Of a DNA stretch of 64,000 bases, positions 34,030-46,139 are shown one piece after another. The notes under the pieces were generated by a model that was given only the letters and a program-made list of their open reading frames with translations, did no database searches and was not told the origin of the DNA. How positions within the stretch are numbered: the stretch's first letter is position 1; every line of letters begins with the position of its first letter. The DNA comes from Buddleja alternifolia (taxonomy: Eukaryota; Streptophyta; Magnoliopsida; Lamiales; Scrophulariaceae), in the NCBI GenBank assembly GCA_019426215.1, contig CM033393.1:5304046-5368045 (forward strand), given 5' to 3'. Made by a program: the position numbers and the translations under genes.

Positions 34030-37000
34030 AACAGATAATTTCTAAAAAAATGTCTTTTTGCTTCTTTTGCAAGAGATATACAGTGTGAAAAATTTCTCTC
34101 CTCATCTAATTCTTTTTAACTTTCTCAGTCATGTGTTTGCAGTCTTATAGTTTTGGAATACTTTTCTAATACTTGTTATTTATATTCTTATCTCTACTAC
34201 CGTGATTATGTACCAAATGAAATTAGCTATTTTAACTAAATCTTTTAATTGAAACTTGAAATCAATGAACTAAGAAAAAGGTAAAAAAACATATCCCGGA
34301 TTAACAACACACTATCTTTTCCTTCATGTTTAAATTTATTTATTTTCTTATGTTATGGAATTGATGTGGAATGCATATTGAAATCTACAACAGGTCATAT
34401 AACTCATGTATAATTCAATTAAGAGTCTAATTTTTCTAATTAAACAAATACAATTTATTTAGTTTTTAAAAATGTGTAATGAAATATAGAAAAAAATACC
34501 TACTACCATGTTAAGTTATATTTAACATTCTTACGAAAATACTATAAATTAAAAATACCCAACAACGAAATTTAGATACATAGTACTAATGAATATATAC
34601 AAGGAAAGCATAACTCACTTATTAGAGTACTATATATAATGAACAGTGATAATTCTTCTTTTATTGTAATTGAAATTCATCTTTATATATTTTTGCAAGA
34701 GACATGTGGATCTACATTATTTCTCTTCATGCTATCTTCTTTATTTCAATTATGTGTTAACTGTAAACTCTTATAATTTTAAAATATCTTATAATTTAAA
34801 TACTTATTGTTTTATGGTCTTATCTCTAGTGTCCTATACTATATGAATTTCATCACTTGCTAATTTTTTCAATAAATATTTTAAATCAATGAATTTAAAT
34901 AAAAAATAAAATAATAAAGTGGACCCACAATCAGATATTTTTCTTCATCAAAATTTATTTTTAAAGTTTCTTATGTAATGGAATTCGCATCAAAATATAT
35001 AACATGTCATATAATTCATTCTCGGTTGACTTAAGAATCTAATATTTCTAATTAATTAAATAAAAATTATTTATTGTAGAAAAAATAATGGTAATCTAGA
35101 AAATTACTTACTATCATGTAAAAAGTATTTATAATGTTTGTAAAAATACTAAATAAAATATCAAACAAAATAAATTAGATACATAGTAACTTTAAATATT
35201 GATATATGCCAATTTTACACACGATTCGCTCCGTTTAGCAAATTGATTTTGATGGTTTCTTTGATAATTTGATCACATATGATGCTTTGACTCTTGTTTT
35301 CTCATATTTTATAGAATAACATAACATTTGGAGGAAAAGAACAAGGATTGAAGGTAAATCATGCAAAGAGATACAAAACAGGGTAAAATGCTGTCTGCGC
35401 AATGCTAGAGTTTACAGAATAGATTTCTCTACCCATGTCCAAATTACACACTTGGTATACCAATTGAAAGATAAGAGGCAAGGGTACATTTCTTATGTTG
35501 AAGACAAAGATCCGATATGTACGGAAGGAGGTGAAAACGCCATCGGAAGAGACGTCTTACGATGGAGTTTTCTCATTCAGTGACTTGTGAGACAATTTTA
35601 TCATCTTTAACGTTTGATTTTGAATTTGGTGTCTTCTTGAAAGTTGTAGATCTTTGTTTTAGGATTCTATATCAACTTAAATTAGCTTATTCCGATATTG
35701 GTAGAGAAAGTTATACATATTTTACCAAAACTGGACGGAGCAGTAGGATAACGCTGCGGCGTTCGGAGTAGAAAGTGAACGCCGCGCCGTTCGAGGCGGC
35801 AAAATGCTCTATAAATACCCCTTTTAGTCATTTTTTACCCTAACTCACCATAGATAGCAGCAGCCACGCCAAAAGAGAGGGAGAGAGAGCTTGGGAGAGT
35901 GATTTTGAAGGTCAAAACGTCTACTTGAAGGCCCGGATTCGTGAGAAGACGGAGAATTCAACGAGGAATTCACATCTCTACAAGAATTAGGGAGTTTTTA
36001 CATATTTATTTCTTGAATTTGTTCAAACCTCTTATGACTTGTATGATTTATATTTGCACTTTTGACATGAATATGAGCTAAACTTGTTTGATTGAGGCCA
36101 TGGATAGGCCATTTATGTTATTTTGATTGTTATTTTATTGGTTTTTATTGGATTAATTTTGGTTTTAGTTATGTATTCAATATTTGATCTCAATGCTACA
36201 TTTGCTTGATCACCAAGTGTTCGATAAAATGCCTAGGTTAGAGATCGAGAGATAATAACCTAGGGTAGATATAAATATTGAATACCCTATAGTTAAACTG
36301 ACTAGAGATAGACTCGGTTTCTTTAGGTGGCTTTCCATTCACGTGGAGAATTCCTAAACCTTAAATGCATCTTTGTTAAGCCGGGTTTTCATATAGAGAT
36401 ATATAGAAAATCGTTAACAAAGGTAGGGTTGCTACGCCAAGAGATTGGGTAGTACGTACATTAGGGAATTTCGCCTTAGCTAAATCAATCTAATAATTCA
36501 ATAGAACCTAAATCACAATCGAAATGCATAATTGGTTGAACCATGTGCCTTGATCGCTTCTCTCTATTGCTTTCTCCCTTTATTTGGTTTGAAGTTGCCT
36601 TAGTTTATTTTCTAGTCTTAATTAATTAGTTTAAATCAATCTCTTATCCACAGACCTAACTTATAAAAGAGTAATACAGTAGTCTCAGTACTTAGATAGT
36701 AGTTGTCCCTGTGGAGACGATAAACCCGGACTTAACGTCCACTTTATTACTACACACGACCAGTACACTTGCTGTGCATACACGTAAGATTCTATCGTGT
36801 CAAGTTTTTGGACAATGAACAAAATAATTCATTTATTAGAGTAAAATTCTTGTTAGTTTGTTTTCGCAAGAGGCATGTGGAGCTAAAAAAAATTCTCTTT
36901 ATATATATTTTATTTTCTATTTCAATTATGAGTAGTTGTGAGTTGTGAGCATAATTTTGAGTTATCTTTTAATTTAAATATTTATTATTTTATGCTCTTA

Positions 37001-37393
37001 TATATCTCAAGTACCTTATATATACTAAATGAAATTCGTCATTTGATAACTAAATTTTTTATTGAATTTAAAAATCAATGAATTAGAATAAGAAAGTGGA
37101 CCAACAATCCAATATTTTTTTTCTTCGGATTTTATCTTCAGAATTTTCTTATATTATTGAATTCGCATCAATATCTAAAACATGTCATATGATTCATTTA
37201 GAGTTCACTAATATTTCTAATAAAACAAATAGAAATTATTAATTATAGGAAAAATGTGTTAATTTAAAAAATTACTTACTACCACGTAAAAAATATTTAT
37301 AATTTTCACAAAAATACAAAATAAAATATCCAATAAAAGTAAATTAGATACTACCTATGAGTCAATGAACAAAATAACTCATTTATTAGAGTG
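34030..37393. repeat. large tandem array, about 550-590-bp units, split by an LTR insertion
   Basis: Three diverged units lie at about 34030-34612, 34613-35205 and 36814-37375, and a fourth starts at 37376. Each shares in order: a CT(C/T)ATTTATTAGAGT-like start, TTTGCAAGAG(A/G)CATGTGGA, a TACTTATT..TTAT.CTCTTAT block, AAATCAATGAATT, AACA(T/G)GTCATAT.ATTCAT, a TACTTACTA.CA block and AATTAGATAC. The second and third units are separated by a foreign 1.6-kb segment (35206-36813). Confidence 0.8.
35206..36813 (+). mobile_element. gypsy-type LTR segment inserted in the tandem array
   Basis: It interrupts the array between units. Its sequence has an LTR-like layout: a GC-rich stretch with GGCGTTC words (35740-35795), a TATAAATA box at 35810, then a long untranslated leader. 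It ends ..GTCAAGTTTTTGG, the motif that precedes the primer-binding site in Tat/Athila-type elements. Its 36,220-36,790 part is clearly related, in inverse orientation, to 46,145-46,560 (for example GCCAAGAGATTGGGT and ATATAGAAAATCGTT). No partner LTR or pol is adjacent, so it is a solo or truncated LTR. Exact borders are uncertain. Confidence 0.65.
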
Positions 37394-38181
37394 GTATATA
37401 CATTGAAAAAATATTAATTCTTCTTTTAATAAGATCTAGATTAAGTTAATTTTTAATATATTATCATTAAGTTATTCACTTAATGAATCCCGCTCCTTTT
37501 CCTAACATAATATTCACATAAGGATATTTTAGTCACTACAAATAAGTTAAGAAATGTTAATCATCTCCTAACATTCACACTTTTATAATAGTTATAGATT
37601 ATAGATAAAGTATTGGTGGCTTCTTGAAACTCTTGATGTACCTAATATATCCTTGTATAATTCACCTTTTTAATGGCAAAAGAGTCAAATACCAAATAAT
37701 AAAAATAAGTTGTATTCTACAATGATAAAGTGTATTATTACATTAGCACTCTACAATGAGATTACATATAGATGTAGAAGTACATTCACTCCGCTTTATT
37801 TATTTATTAGATTAAAAGATGAAAATAAAACAGCTTAATAAATATGTGCGGAATTCTTTAAAAAATAAAACTATAACATGGAAGAACATACAACTTTCGT
37901 TCACCAAATGAGATACAAAGATAGTGGGGTGGAAAAATATATTTATTTTTAAACCCTTATTTTAATCTCATTATTATTTAATTAAATCATTTTTTTCTAG
38001 AAGCATGATTTCTTAATAATTTTGGACTGCAATTGACAATATTTTTCCACAAGATATAACTAATATGCACCAACAGTTGAAGCATATTCAATGTGTATGC
38101 TTAATTTTTACAAAAATAAAAAATATCTTCTATAATAATTTAAGAGCAATTAAAAAATAGATTAAAAGAAAGCGCTTAGTG

Positions 38182-38217
<36 letters not shown>

Positions 38218-39563
38218 CATCTCAAAAATATTTACATATATATTACACTGTCACAAATTTATTTGGGGTAATTCTTGAATAACATAGATTGTGGACATAT
38301 ATTCACATAAAGGTATTCTATTATAAAGTAAGAGTTATTTTTTGGAAATTTTAACATACTTAAAATATCCCTATATAATTCAAATTTAATGGTAAAAGAG
38401 TAATAAACAAATTTAAAAAAAATTAAGCACCCATGTGAGCTTGAAAAAAATATTGAGTTACAAAATTAGAAAAATTAGAATTTTAGATTAGAGCATGTGA
38501 TGTAAATAAACTCAGTGACTACAAAAGAAAGACTTAAGTTTTCTTCTGCTGTGTATATATGAAGGACATGAAATACCAACTATACGTGGTTAAGAATATA
38601 TAGTAAATACCACAAAGATTTGATCGTTGCCTAGATCAAATCAATGCATTCATATAATTCAATCTCTTGATGCAACTGTAATGTGAAGAACCTAAATTAT
38701 TAAATAGACCATCTTCTTTTTATTTCTATTTGTTTATTCATTAAATGAAGAAGATAAAATAAAGCTTAATCCCAAAAACAATTATATATATGTGTGTGTG
38801 TGTGTGGTCAAAAGCTATTTGGGTTCGTTCTTGAGAAGCATATTGATGGATCATATAGGCATAATCACATGCCAAATATTTACAAAAGAAAAAAAGAATG
38901 ATGAGAAGCAAACTTTTGCATTATATATCATTAATTTTTTTTTGAATCAACTATTTCAAGTTGTGTTTCATCTTGTGTTCTATCAAACGGATGTGGAATA
39001 CGAGATTAAACACCAAATTGGACTAGACGTTCTAATTCGAATTTTGGAAGTGTGTTTACACTAAAATTTTAATAATACACACACCGTCTTATATTGCTCT
39101 TTAATCTTTTATCCTTTTCATGGACTAACTTAATGTCCATATTTCGTTAATTAGACATCCATTATATTTTACACTATATTAAGGGTGTCTACTCTTACAT
39201 ATCGAGTCTGTTGAGACAGTGAGTTTCTTTGTGATTTCAACTTTTAGCTTCAAGAATCTATAGCAATGAGTTATATATATATATATATATATTGGTTCCA
39301 ATGAGTTATATATGATTGTTAAAATAACGTAAAATATATATAAAAAAATGAATACATTTATTTTAGAAATGTTTGTGTTCTTTGATGTACGATTTCATTT
39401 TACTTTACTATTTTATTAATTTAAGAGAAGAAGAAAAAGGCAAAGAGCCTCATAGCTTGAATGAGAGGAATAAATAAATGAATATTCAAGATGAAATTAA
39501 AAAGACATATGCAACAAACTTAAAAACAACATAACAAGCCATCAAGTTCAAACAAGAGAATTT
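37394..39563. other. AT-rich repeat DNA with microsatellites
   Basis: No gene seen. (TA)n(TG)n tracts occur at about 38180-38217 and 38784-38806, and an (AT)n tract at about 39271-39292. The two TA/TG tracts sit in loosely similar surroundings, suggesting an old duplication. A 90-codon frame at 38792-39064 begins inside a TG repeat and is not convincing. Confidence 0.6.
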
Positions 39564-39808
39564 ATTGTTCATCAACCTTGGACGACGAGAATCCAACAAG
39601 TTTGGCTAGAAGACAACCAAGCGGTCGATACGCTTGCTAAGGTAGGGTCACACCAAAATTTGATCGATTTAGACAACCTATTGCTCAACAACATATCTTG
39701 GAGTTAGATAGAACTGGAAAAATGTGGTCCTGAATAACGACTATAAATATGGGCTTGTCGGGTTATATAGTTTCTAGTAGCCCCCTTCATCAGTATTAAA
39801 AAAAAAAA
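39564..39808 (+). mobile_element. 5'-truncated LINE 3' end (RNase H tail plus poly(A))
   Basis: A 47-codon frame (39564-39707) contains VWLEDNQAVDTLAKVGSHQN, the end of the RNase H domain found at the C-terminus of plant LINE polymerases (pattern E.N..AD.LA). It then stops at TAG. A short 3' tail follows, ending in an A-run (39798-39808). The rest of the element is absent, as is normal for 5'-truncated LINE copies. Confidence 0.7.
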
Positions 39809-41180
39809 GAGAGAGAATTCGTACAAGTTAAAATAACTATAGTTTATATGGTAAGCATTTACTTAATTAATTATGATTTACATTTTTTTTAATGTTCAAT
39901 AATTTAGTTTCTTTAAATATTTATTCAAAAATTTGTATTGATTGATATTTTCTCATTTTACTGCCTTCAAATATTTATTTAATAAATTACCATTTGCAAT
40001 GATTTCAGAAAGCTCATATATATTACCAAATATATGTATAAACCTATCATCAATGTTAATAAAAGGATACTTATTTTAAAGAACCACTAGCGCTTTGTTC
40101 AGAAAAAATGCTAGGTGGAATCCAAGATACGATGTAACAAGAATTAAGTTGAGAAATGAAAATATATTTCCCATTATGTGATTATTTTAAAACCAAAATT
40201 TAAGATTAACAACCTTTTGAACGAAATTACCCCTAATGTAAGTTAAGAATTGATCAATTGATTGTTATTTTTTCAAAATCTTTTCATTTGGGGTTTTAGA
40301 TTAATATATTGTATAATACGAATTTTAATTTTTAATATTAAATATTTTAAATTTTTTTATATAATCTATTTTTGAATTTAACATGGTAATTATCTAGACA
40401 TACAATTTTTACTTTTTAAATAGATGAAAGAATATGAAAACTTTGAAATTAAACTCATAATTAATATCATTTATGAATATAAAAGTATAACTGATTAATT
40501 ACTAACTTAGAAGGTTAAGAAAAATAAGTCCGTAATTAAATTTATTAACCCTAAATGTTGATTTTTTTTAATGAAAAGATGGTGGACTGGGTTTTTTGAA
40601 TTTAAAAATATTATCATGAATTTTTTGAATATAAAAGTTTATTTGAGGGGTTGTTAGCAATTTTCCCAAAAATAAATAAGAGAATTAATAAATACACGAA
40701 TCTACATAAGAATTTTTTTAATTACATCATTATCTAGAATTTAATTTTTAATACGCTTAATTCTTTTGTATATTGATTTAGTTTTTCATGTCAATCAATA
40801 TTCATCTTTTCAAATAATTATAGTCTGTTATAAAAATTCACTTAGTTAAGTTATTATTTAATCTTTGAATATATAACATTTCTACTTGAACAATATTACA
40901 TATAAAAATTATTTTAATAAGAACATATTGTTCACGTGCAATGCACGTATTATTTACTAGTATAATGTTTGGTCAAGGAAAATCATAACGTCTAGAATAT
41001 ACAAAGCTTTATATTCTGAATTGTGGGAAATATTTTACTTGGGTGTTTTTCCACCCCACTAAAAATATAAAGTCCAAACATTAGAGTTTAGACTAGATAA
41101 TATATATATATGTCCCAGAAAATGTTACAAGTGATAGAATGAAAGGTGACATATAATAACGCTATGAATAGCCATCAAGT
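39809..41180. other. AT-rich flank with a hairpin plus CTAG terminus-like motif
   Basis: No gene. At 40934-40963 a perfect ACGTGCA-A-TGCACGT hairpin is followed by ATTATTTA and CTAG-T. A hairpin a few bases before CTRR is the form of a Helitron 3' end, so this may be one. The tRNA upstream region (41090-41180) contains TATA-like runs and CAA. Confidence 0.45.
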
Positions 41181-41253
41181 GACTCTGTGGCCCAATGGAT
41201 AAGGCGCTGGTCTACGGAACCAGAGATTCTGGGTTCGATCCCCAGCAGAGTCG
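41181..41253 (+). tRNA. tRNA-Arg (anticodon ACG)
   Basis: 73 nt without an intron. Acceptor arm GACTCTG (41181-41187) pairs with CAGAGTC (41246-41252), with discriminator G at 41253. D-arm: GGCCCAATGGATAAGGC, the A-box pattern. Anticodon stem CTGGT/ACCAG has loop CTACGGA, so the anticodon is ACG (read as ICG, decoding CGU/CGC/CGA). T-arm: GGTTCGATCCC, the B-box. All arms pair well, so it looks functional. Confidence 0.97.
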
Positions 41254-41256
41254 TGC

Positions 41257-41261
41257 TTTTT
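41257..41261 (+). terminator. RNA polymerase III terminator
   Basis: A T5 run begins three bases after the tRNA discriminator base, as expected for a Pol III stop signal. Confidence 0.85.
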
Positions 41262-41729
41262 CCTCTTTTACCCTTTAATTTTTTTTCTCCCTTCAATTTT
41301 TGCCAAGTAAACTATTCTCAGCAACTCCATAGAATAATTCCTCAAACATTCAAATTCACGACTAAATTGGAAATGTTGCGCCAAATTAAATATTTGTTTA
41401 TCAATTGTAAGAGTGATAAACAAATAAAATTGGATACATTTTTCCAATTTCAGCATATTCGCAAGGACGATTCTCCAGCTCCTACAAAATTTGAGTTCGC
41501 CAAGGTTCATTGACAGAGTAAAAATGAACATTTTTTTCTCTTTGAGGTCGAATTTTCCCTCCATATCAACTAATTAACTGCAACATCAAACTCGTACCGT
41601 TAAAAATATATAAAAATGACTGACGAGAACAAACAACATTTTTTAAGTCGTGAGACTAAAGGTGCATATTTTATCAAGGTTGGACCATTGAAAGTACAAT
41701 TTTGGCTCAATCTTTACCTTATTATCTTG

Positions 41730-41780
<51 letters not shown>

Positions 41781-43770
41781 GGTCTTTCTATATTTCCTTT
41801 CGGTGAAGTAGGATAACCAGTCCACTTGAGAGCATCATCTTTTCATTTGCAGTGATTATTTTCACTCATTTTTGTCCTCCTGGCCAATTGTTTACACCAT
41901 AACGTTTTCTGCGCTTATTGGTTTTCGTGACGATTACCACGATATATTACATATATATATATATATATAGTTATATACAAATATTATAAATATAGATATG
42001 GGTGAGTGATGGTCAATTTTACTGTTGCCCATGTAAATCTGATATGGATCACTAAAGTGGCTCGGCGGATTTGTTCGAATCTAAGCATCTTATTTCGTGA
42101 TTCACGTGCTTTTTAATTAAGCTTTATATTTAAAATATTAATTGCATTAAAAAATCTTTACCTTTTTATTACTTAAAAAAAGACCGTGCGTGAAAGTGAT
42201 CAATATTAGTCTGAATCGTAGTTACTGTCCATTCGATTAACTTGATATTATAATCTTTATAAAACTAAACATGTCAATAAGACTAAAATTCCTTCACAAT
42301 AGAGTTGATCAGTTACTGTTAGTAAATTTCAATGCATAACCTTCTTATTGAAATCATGAAAGTGGTAGGAACTACAATTAGATATCATTAATTAGTAATT
42401 TTTTTATCATCCAAATGAAGCAATGACGTTTTATTTATACCATATATATATACTATATTATAATTGAAAAGAGGTGAATGATGGACTGAGCGGTAGCTTT
42501 GGTGTGTCACCAACTAACTCCAATATTTTAGCAATTGTCATTTATTTTCTCTTCTCCCGTCTTTTCTCACATTTTTTTCTCTCTCTATTTTTTTCACTCT
42601 CACACACTTTCTCACCTTCTCGCCCACTAACCTTTTTCTTTTATCTCCAAATAATTTTGAATTACTCAAAGATTCCCATGTCTCATATAATTAGAGGCAC
42701 GTATATAGTGACAATTATCATAGAAAATTAAGAAGATGCAAACATGTCATGACTTATATATGCCAAATGCGGGAATTATTTTATATAGTTTTCTTTTGTA
42801 AGCAATCAAAACATATTCATTCAATTGATTATTTTGGTAAAGATATTAATTACTATAAGAAATGGATAAAATGAATTTGTGATTTTTGGTTGACCTAATT
42901 ATATGTAGTTTCCTAAAATTCAGTGTATTAAAGATGTTAACTTGTGCGGAAGAAGCTCTGGTAGTTTAGATAAGAGAACTTAGTTGTATTTGAATCATTG
43001 TGTACACAAAACACTTTCTTGAGAGATGTTTTTAATTGCGATTGGTTTTACTTTAAGAAATTAGTATTGAGCCTTCAATCTTGAGACATGTATGTTGATA
43101 AACAAAAAAAAAAAAGAAGTAAAATGCACTGTTTTGCGTGACACGCATTTGTGTTCACCAAATTAACAAATCATCTATATCTATTGGTATTAGGATTATT
43201 AAAACAGAAACTACAAACACTAGATATAAGTCGGCTGTGGAATGGAGGCCATATATACAATGATTTGCCCTTTGGGTTGACCAAGAAAAAGTTATATTGA
43301 CCCTTGCACCCTATTAACAAAAGAGAATATGAAGGGATTTAAGCATTATTCTTAGGGATAATATTATGAAAAATAAAACAATATCAAGTGATTAGAAGAA
43401 AATCGTATTTATCTAAGAAAATTGTTAATAAGAAACTAAAGAAAACATATATAAACCTCTAATTCAACCTTCGTAGTATTCTCACTCTTTTTCCTAAATA
43501 ATCAAATGAATTTGGGATAATAATATTTCTTTGATTTTGTTTTGGATTGCCACAATATTGTGCTTTTCAAACCAAAAAGAACGTCAATTATATAATCAAC
43601 TTATCTAAATAGAGTTAAGATCGCACTTCAATAGTAGTAGGACACAAATAATGTGTTCGTGGTGTGATTGTGATAGCTTAGCATAGCCTGGTCCGATGGT
43701 AATTCTATGTGGGGATAAAATGTAACAAAAATTAGTTCGATCATAATTATTGATATGTTAGGAGCTGGCA
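41262..43770. other. intergenic AT-rich DNA, including an (ATT)n microsatellite
   Basis: No gene seen. A clean (ATT)n run of 50 bp lies at 41731-41780, and a (TA)n run at about 41950-41970. Open frames over the ATT run (poly-Tyr or poly-Ile) are artefacts. Confidence 0.7.
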
Positions 43771-43774
43771 GCTA

Positions 43775-44370
43775 ACGCGTATCCATGGTTCGCGGGAACG
43801 CTGCGAAAGCGGCTGGAACGGCCGTTTCGGAACTGGAACGACCCCCGGCGTTCCAAAATTCAAGGACATCTCGTTTTTGTACCTAGAACGCTGTGAAACG
43901 GCCGAAATACGGCACGACGGGCGGGATAAGGTTGTGACGCGGCCGTTCCGGTAATTTCACGGCGACGGAACAGCTGGAATGGGAGTAATTTTTCTTGAGT
44001 AAAGAGAAAGGGGATCTCAGAGAAGATGGGAGAGAAGTGAGGATACGCTGCTTTAATTCAACCATGGCTAAATGGGATGAGAGAGAAGATGATGAAGAAG
44101 CTGAAGATGAGCATGAAGGAGTTGTTTGGTTGGGGGGTTTTGTGGGTTTTGCGGATCTCATTTTGGCACAATATGTATCTATCTCCGACAATGTATGGCG
44201 TTGTTCAGAATTTGCAAATGTGAGGATTTTTGAATTTGTAATATAAATGGTTTTCTGAATTGGAAATGCGTGAGATTTTTTTGAGGGAAAGGATGAGAAT
44301 TAAGGAATGGTTATAATTATGAAAATTGTGAAACGTCCGCGGCTATTACTGCGAACCATGCGCATATCAC
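43775..44370. mobile_element. CpG-rich element with inverted ends (unclassified, tentative)
   Basis: An island rich in CG words (AACGGCCGTTTCGG, GACGCGGCCGTTCCGG) in AT-rich surroundings. Its margins carry inverted motifs: GCGTATCCATGGTTCGCGG at about 43778 and, inverted, GCGCATGGTTCGCAGTAATA near 44350. Open frames on both strands (43883-44191 minus, 43995-44246 plus) show no domain. I read it as a non-autonomous DNA transposon rather than a gene. Confidence 0.4.
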
Positions 44371-44815
44371 ATAGCTCATAAGATTTTGTAGTCGATTTTA
44401 TTGTACCCAATCTATTGTAGAATGACCGAAAGCGTAAAAAATGGAAGTTCATTCTATTAAGATGCTAGCTAGTTGAAGACTTGAAGATATGCGGCAATAC
44501 GAAACTAACAGTTTTCTAACTCAACACCTGCCCTAAGGGTCATTTTTGGCTTTTGAACCCTTCATGAAGCCAAGAGTTTATATTCAATTCCAGAGAATCC
44601 ATCATAACATTACAAGAGGGTTCTATTGGAGTCCACTTTGCAAAGTAATGATACTATATAATATTGGATTGGATTTAGAGGTAATTAATCTTTATTGGCC
44701 GGTGATTTGCACGCATAATCTCCATCCAATTAGTGGATAAGTCTTAATTGAAAGGTAGTTTTCCCAAAAAGTAACATACCATTTCCTCTCCATTTCTCCA
44801 AAACTAAGTGTACCC

Positions 44816-44823
44816 TATAAATA
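44816..44823 (+). promoter_or_regulatory. TATA box of the C2-domain gene
   Basis: TATAAATA lies 76 bp before the ATG. A (CT)n leader (about 44862-44892) follows, which is common in plant 5' UTRs. Confidence 0.8.
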
Positions 44824-44898
44824 TCACAACAATATAATTGTCATTTACACTTACCCTCTCTCAAATCTCTCTCTCTCTCTCTCTCTCTCTCGCCCCCC

Positions 44899-45471
44899 AT
44901 GGATCCTGAGTGTGATCACTCTTCTTCTTTCAATTGTGAACTGAGAATAATAAAAGCTAGAAACATTGATACAAAATCATGCGGAGAATTATTTGTTAGA
45001 TGTTATCTCTATGCAGAGAAGAACACAAGAGTAAAGCTTGACAGCGAAGAAATCTCAGCAAATTCCGACTTAACATGGAACCAAACCTTTTCTCTAGACT
45101 GCTTAGGTAATGATCAAAACTCCATCAAATGGCTCAAACAAGAAACCCTTATTTTTGAGCTTCGTTCTAGAAGCACTGCACCGTTTATTGGAAGAATTAG
45201 TGGGTCAAAACTCATAGGAAGAGCTGAGATTCCATGGAAAAATGTCATTGAGGCGGAAGAAATGGAGACTGAGAAATGGATTTTTATGATCCCACAAAAT
45301 GGACGTGTACATGATGATGTCAAGCCGCCTGCCGTTCAAATAGGTATGAGAATTCAAGAATCTATAAATAGAAAGAAATATAATGACAGAAGTTGGGGTG
45401 AAGAGTGTGGGTGCAACTCTTGTGTAGATAATGAATTATTGGCCATTGGAGCTGCTTTAGAAGCCATGTAG
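44899..45471 (+). CDS. small single-C2-domain protein
   Basis: A single-exon gene of 190 aa starting MDPECDHSSS. The first 150 residues fit a plant C2 domain: an opening strand CELRIIKARNID, then LFVRCYLYAEKN, a DLTWNQTFSLDC block equivalent to the NPxWN motif, LIFELRSRS, and LIGRAEIPW followed by W.F.IP. C2 domains bind membranes or proteins, often with calcium. The usual acidic calcium loops are not obvious, so binding may be calcium-independent. The C-terminus (ECGCNSCVDNELLAIGAALE) is outside the domain and may be lineage-specific. There is no signal peptide or membrane segment. It has a good TATA box and CT-rich leader. It resembles small stress-related plant C2 proteins, but I do not recognise a named gene. 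Confidence 0.88.
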   Translation: MDPECDHSSSFNCELRIIKARNIDTKSCGELFVRCYLYAEKNTRVKLDSEEISANSDLTWNQTFSLDCLGNDQNSIKWLKQETLIFELRSRSTAPFIGRISGSKLIGRAEIPWKNVIEAEEMETEKWIFMIPQNGRVHDDVKPPAVQIGMRIQESINRKKYNDRSWGEECGCNSCVDNELLAIGAALEAM

Positions 45472-46139
45472 AACCTTTTTTTTTCTTTCTTTTTTTTTTA
45501 TAGTGGGGCCTTGTGATTTTTATTTAAAGATGATTTAGTGTTTGATTCAAGGCTAAGCAATTTTCAGTACTGTTTTCAGGAAATATTCCTGTGAGAAACT
45601 CTGCATGTGCATGTATATGGTGATAAAGTGTTATTTTGAGTGAAAATTGCATTTTTGTTCCCAAATTTAGTGTGTGTGAAATTTTAGTCCAATATTATAC
45701 AGTTCACCAATATACGTCCCTTATCTGAAAAAAAAAAAGTGAAGTTTAAGTCCCGCATCCAAAATTCGTTAAGTATTTGATGAAAATCGCATGTGCACCT
45801 CACTTATGATGTTAAATTGGGGGTTATGATGGAAAAATTAACAATCAGCTAAATGGTCAAAAAAATAAAAATAAATCCAAATTCATTCTCCCCAAGCCCT
45901 AGTCTCTCACTCTTCCGTGCGATTGTCGAGGAAGAAGACAACAATCGACTTCAAACACAGGAAAAAAGGTCCGATTGAAGAATTAGAGCCTCAATTCAGT
46001 CAATTCTTCGTGCTTTACCCCATGAATCTTTGAACTGTTTTCTTTGTTTATTTATAAATGTTGTGTATACTTCAATAAAGCTATTGTCCCGCAGTGACAT
46101 TAAAAAGTCATATTTGCATTCGTCGAAGAAGACTTCATA
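45472..46139. other. 3' flank of the C2 gene
   Basis: Probable 3' UTR to about 45,620, then a stretch near 45,640-45,760 resembling one end of a MULE or MITE (TTGCATTTTTGTTCCCAAAT). No partner end or gene is seen. Confidence 0.5.

Noticed and set aside
41616..41825. poly-Tyr / poly-Ile open frames
   Set aside because: Produced by the (ATT)n microsatellite.
42474..42731. 85-codon open frame
   Set aside because: CT-rich low complexity, no upstream promoter features, no domain.
43883..44246. open frames on both strands of the CpG-rich island
   Set aside because: Ser- or Glu-rich translations on opposite strands of the same repeat-like DNA; the inverted ends suggest a transposon.
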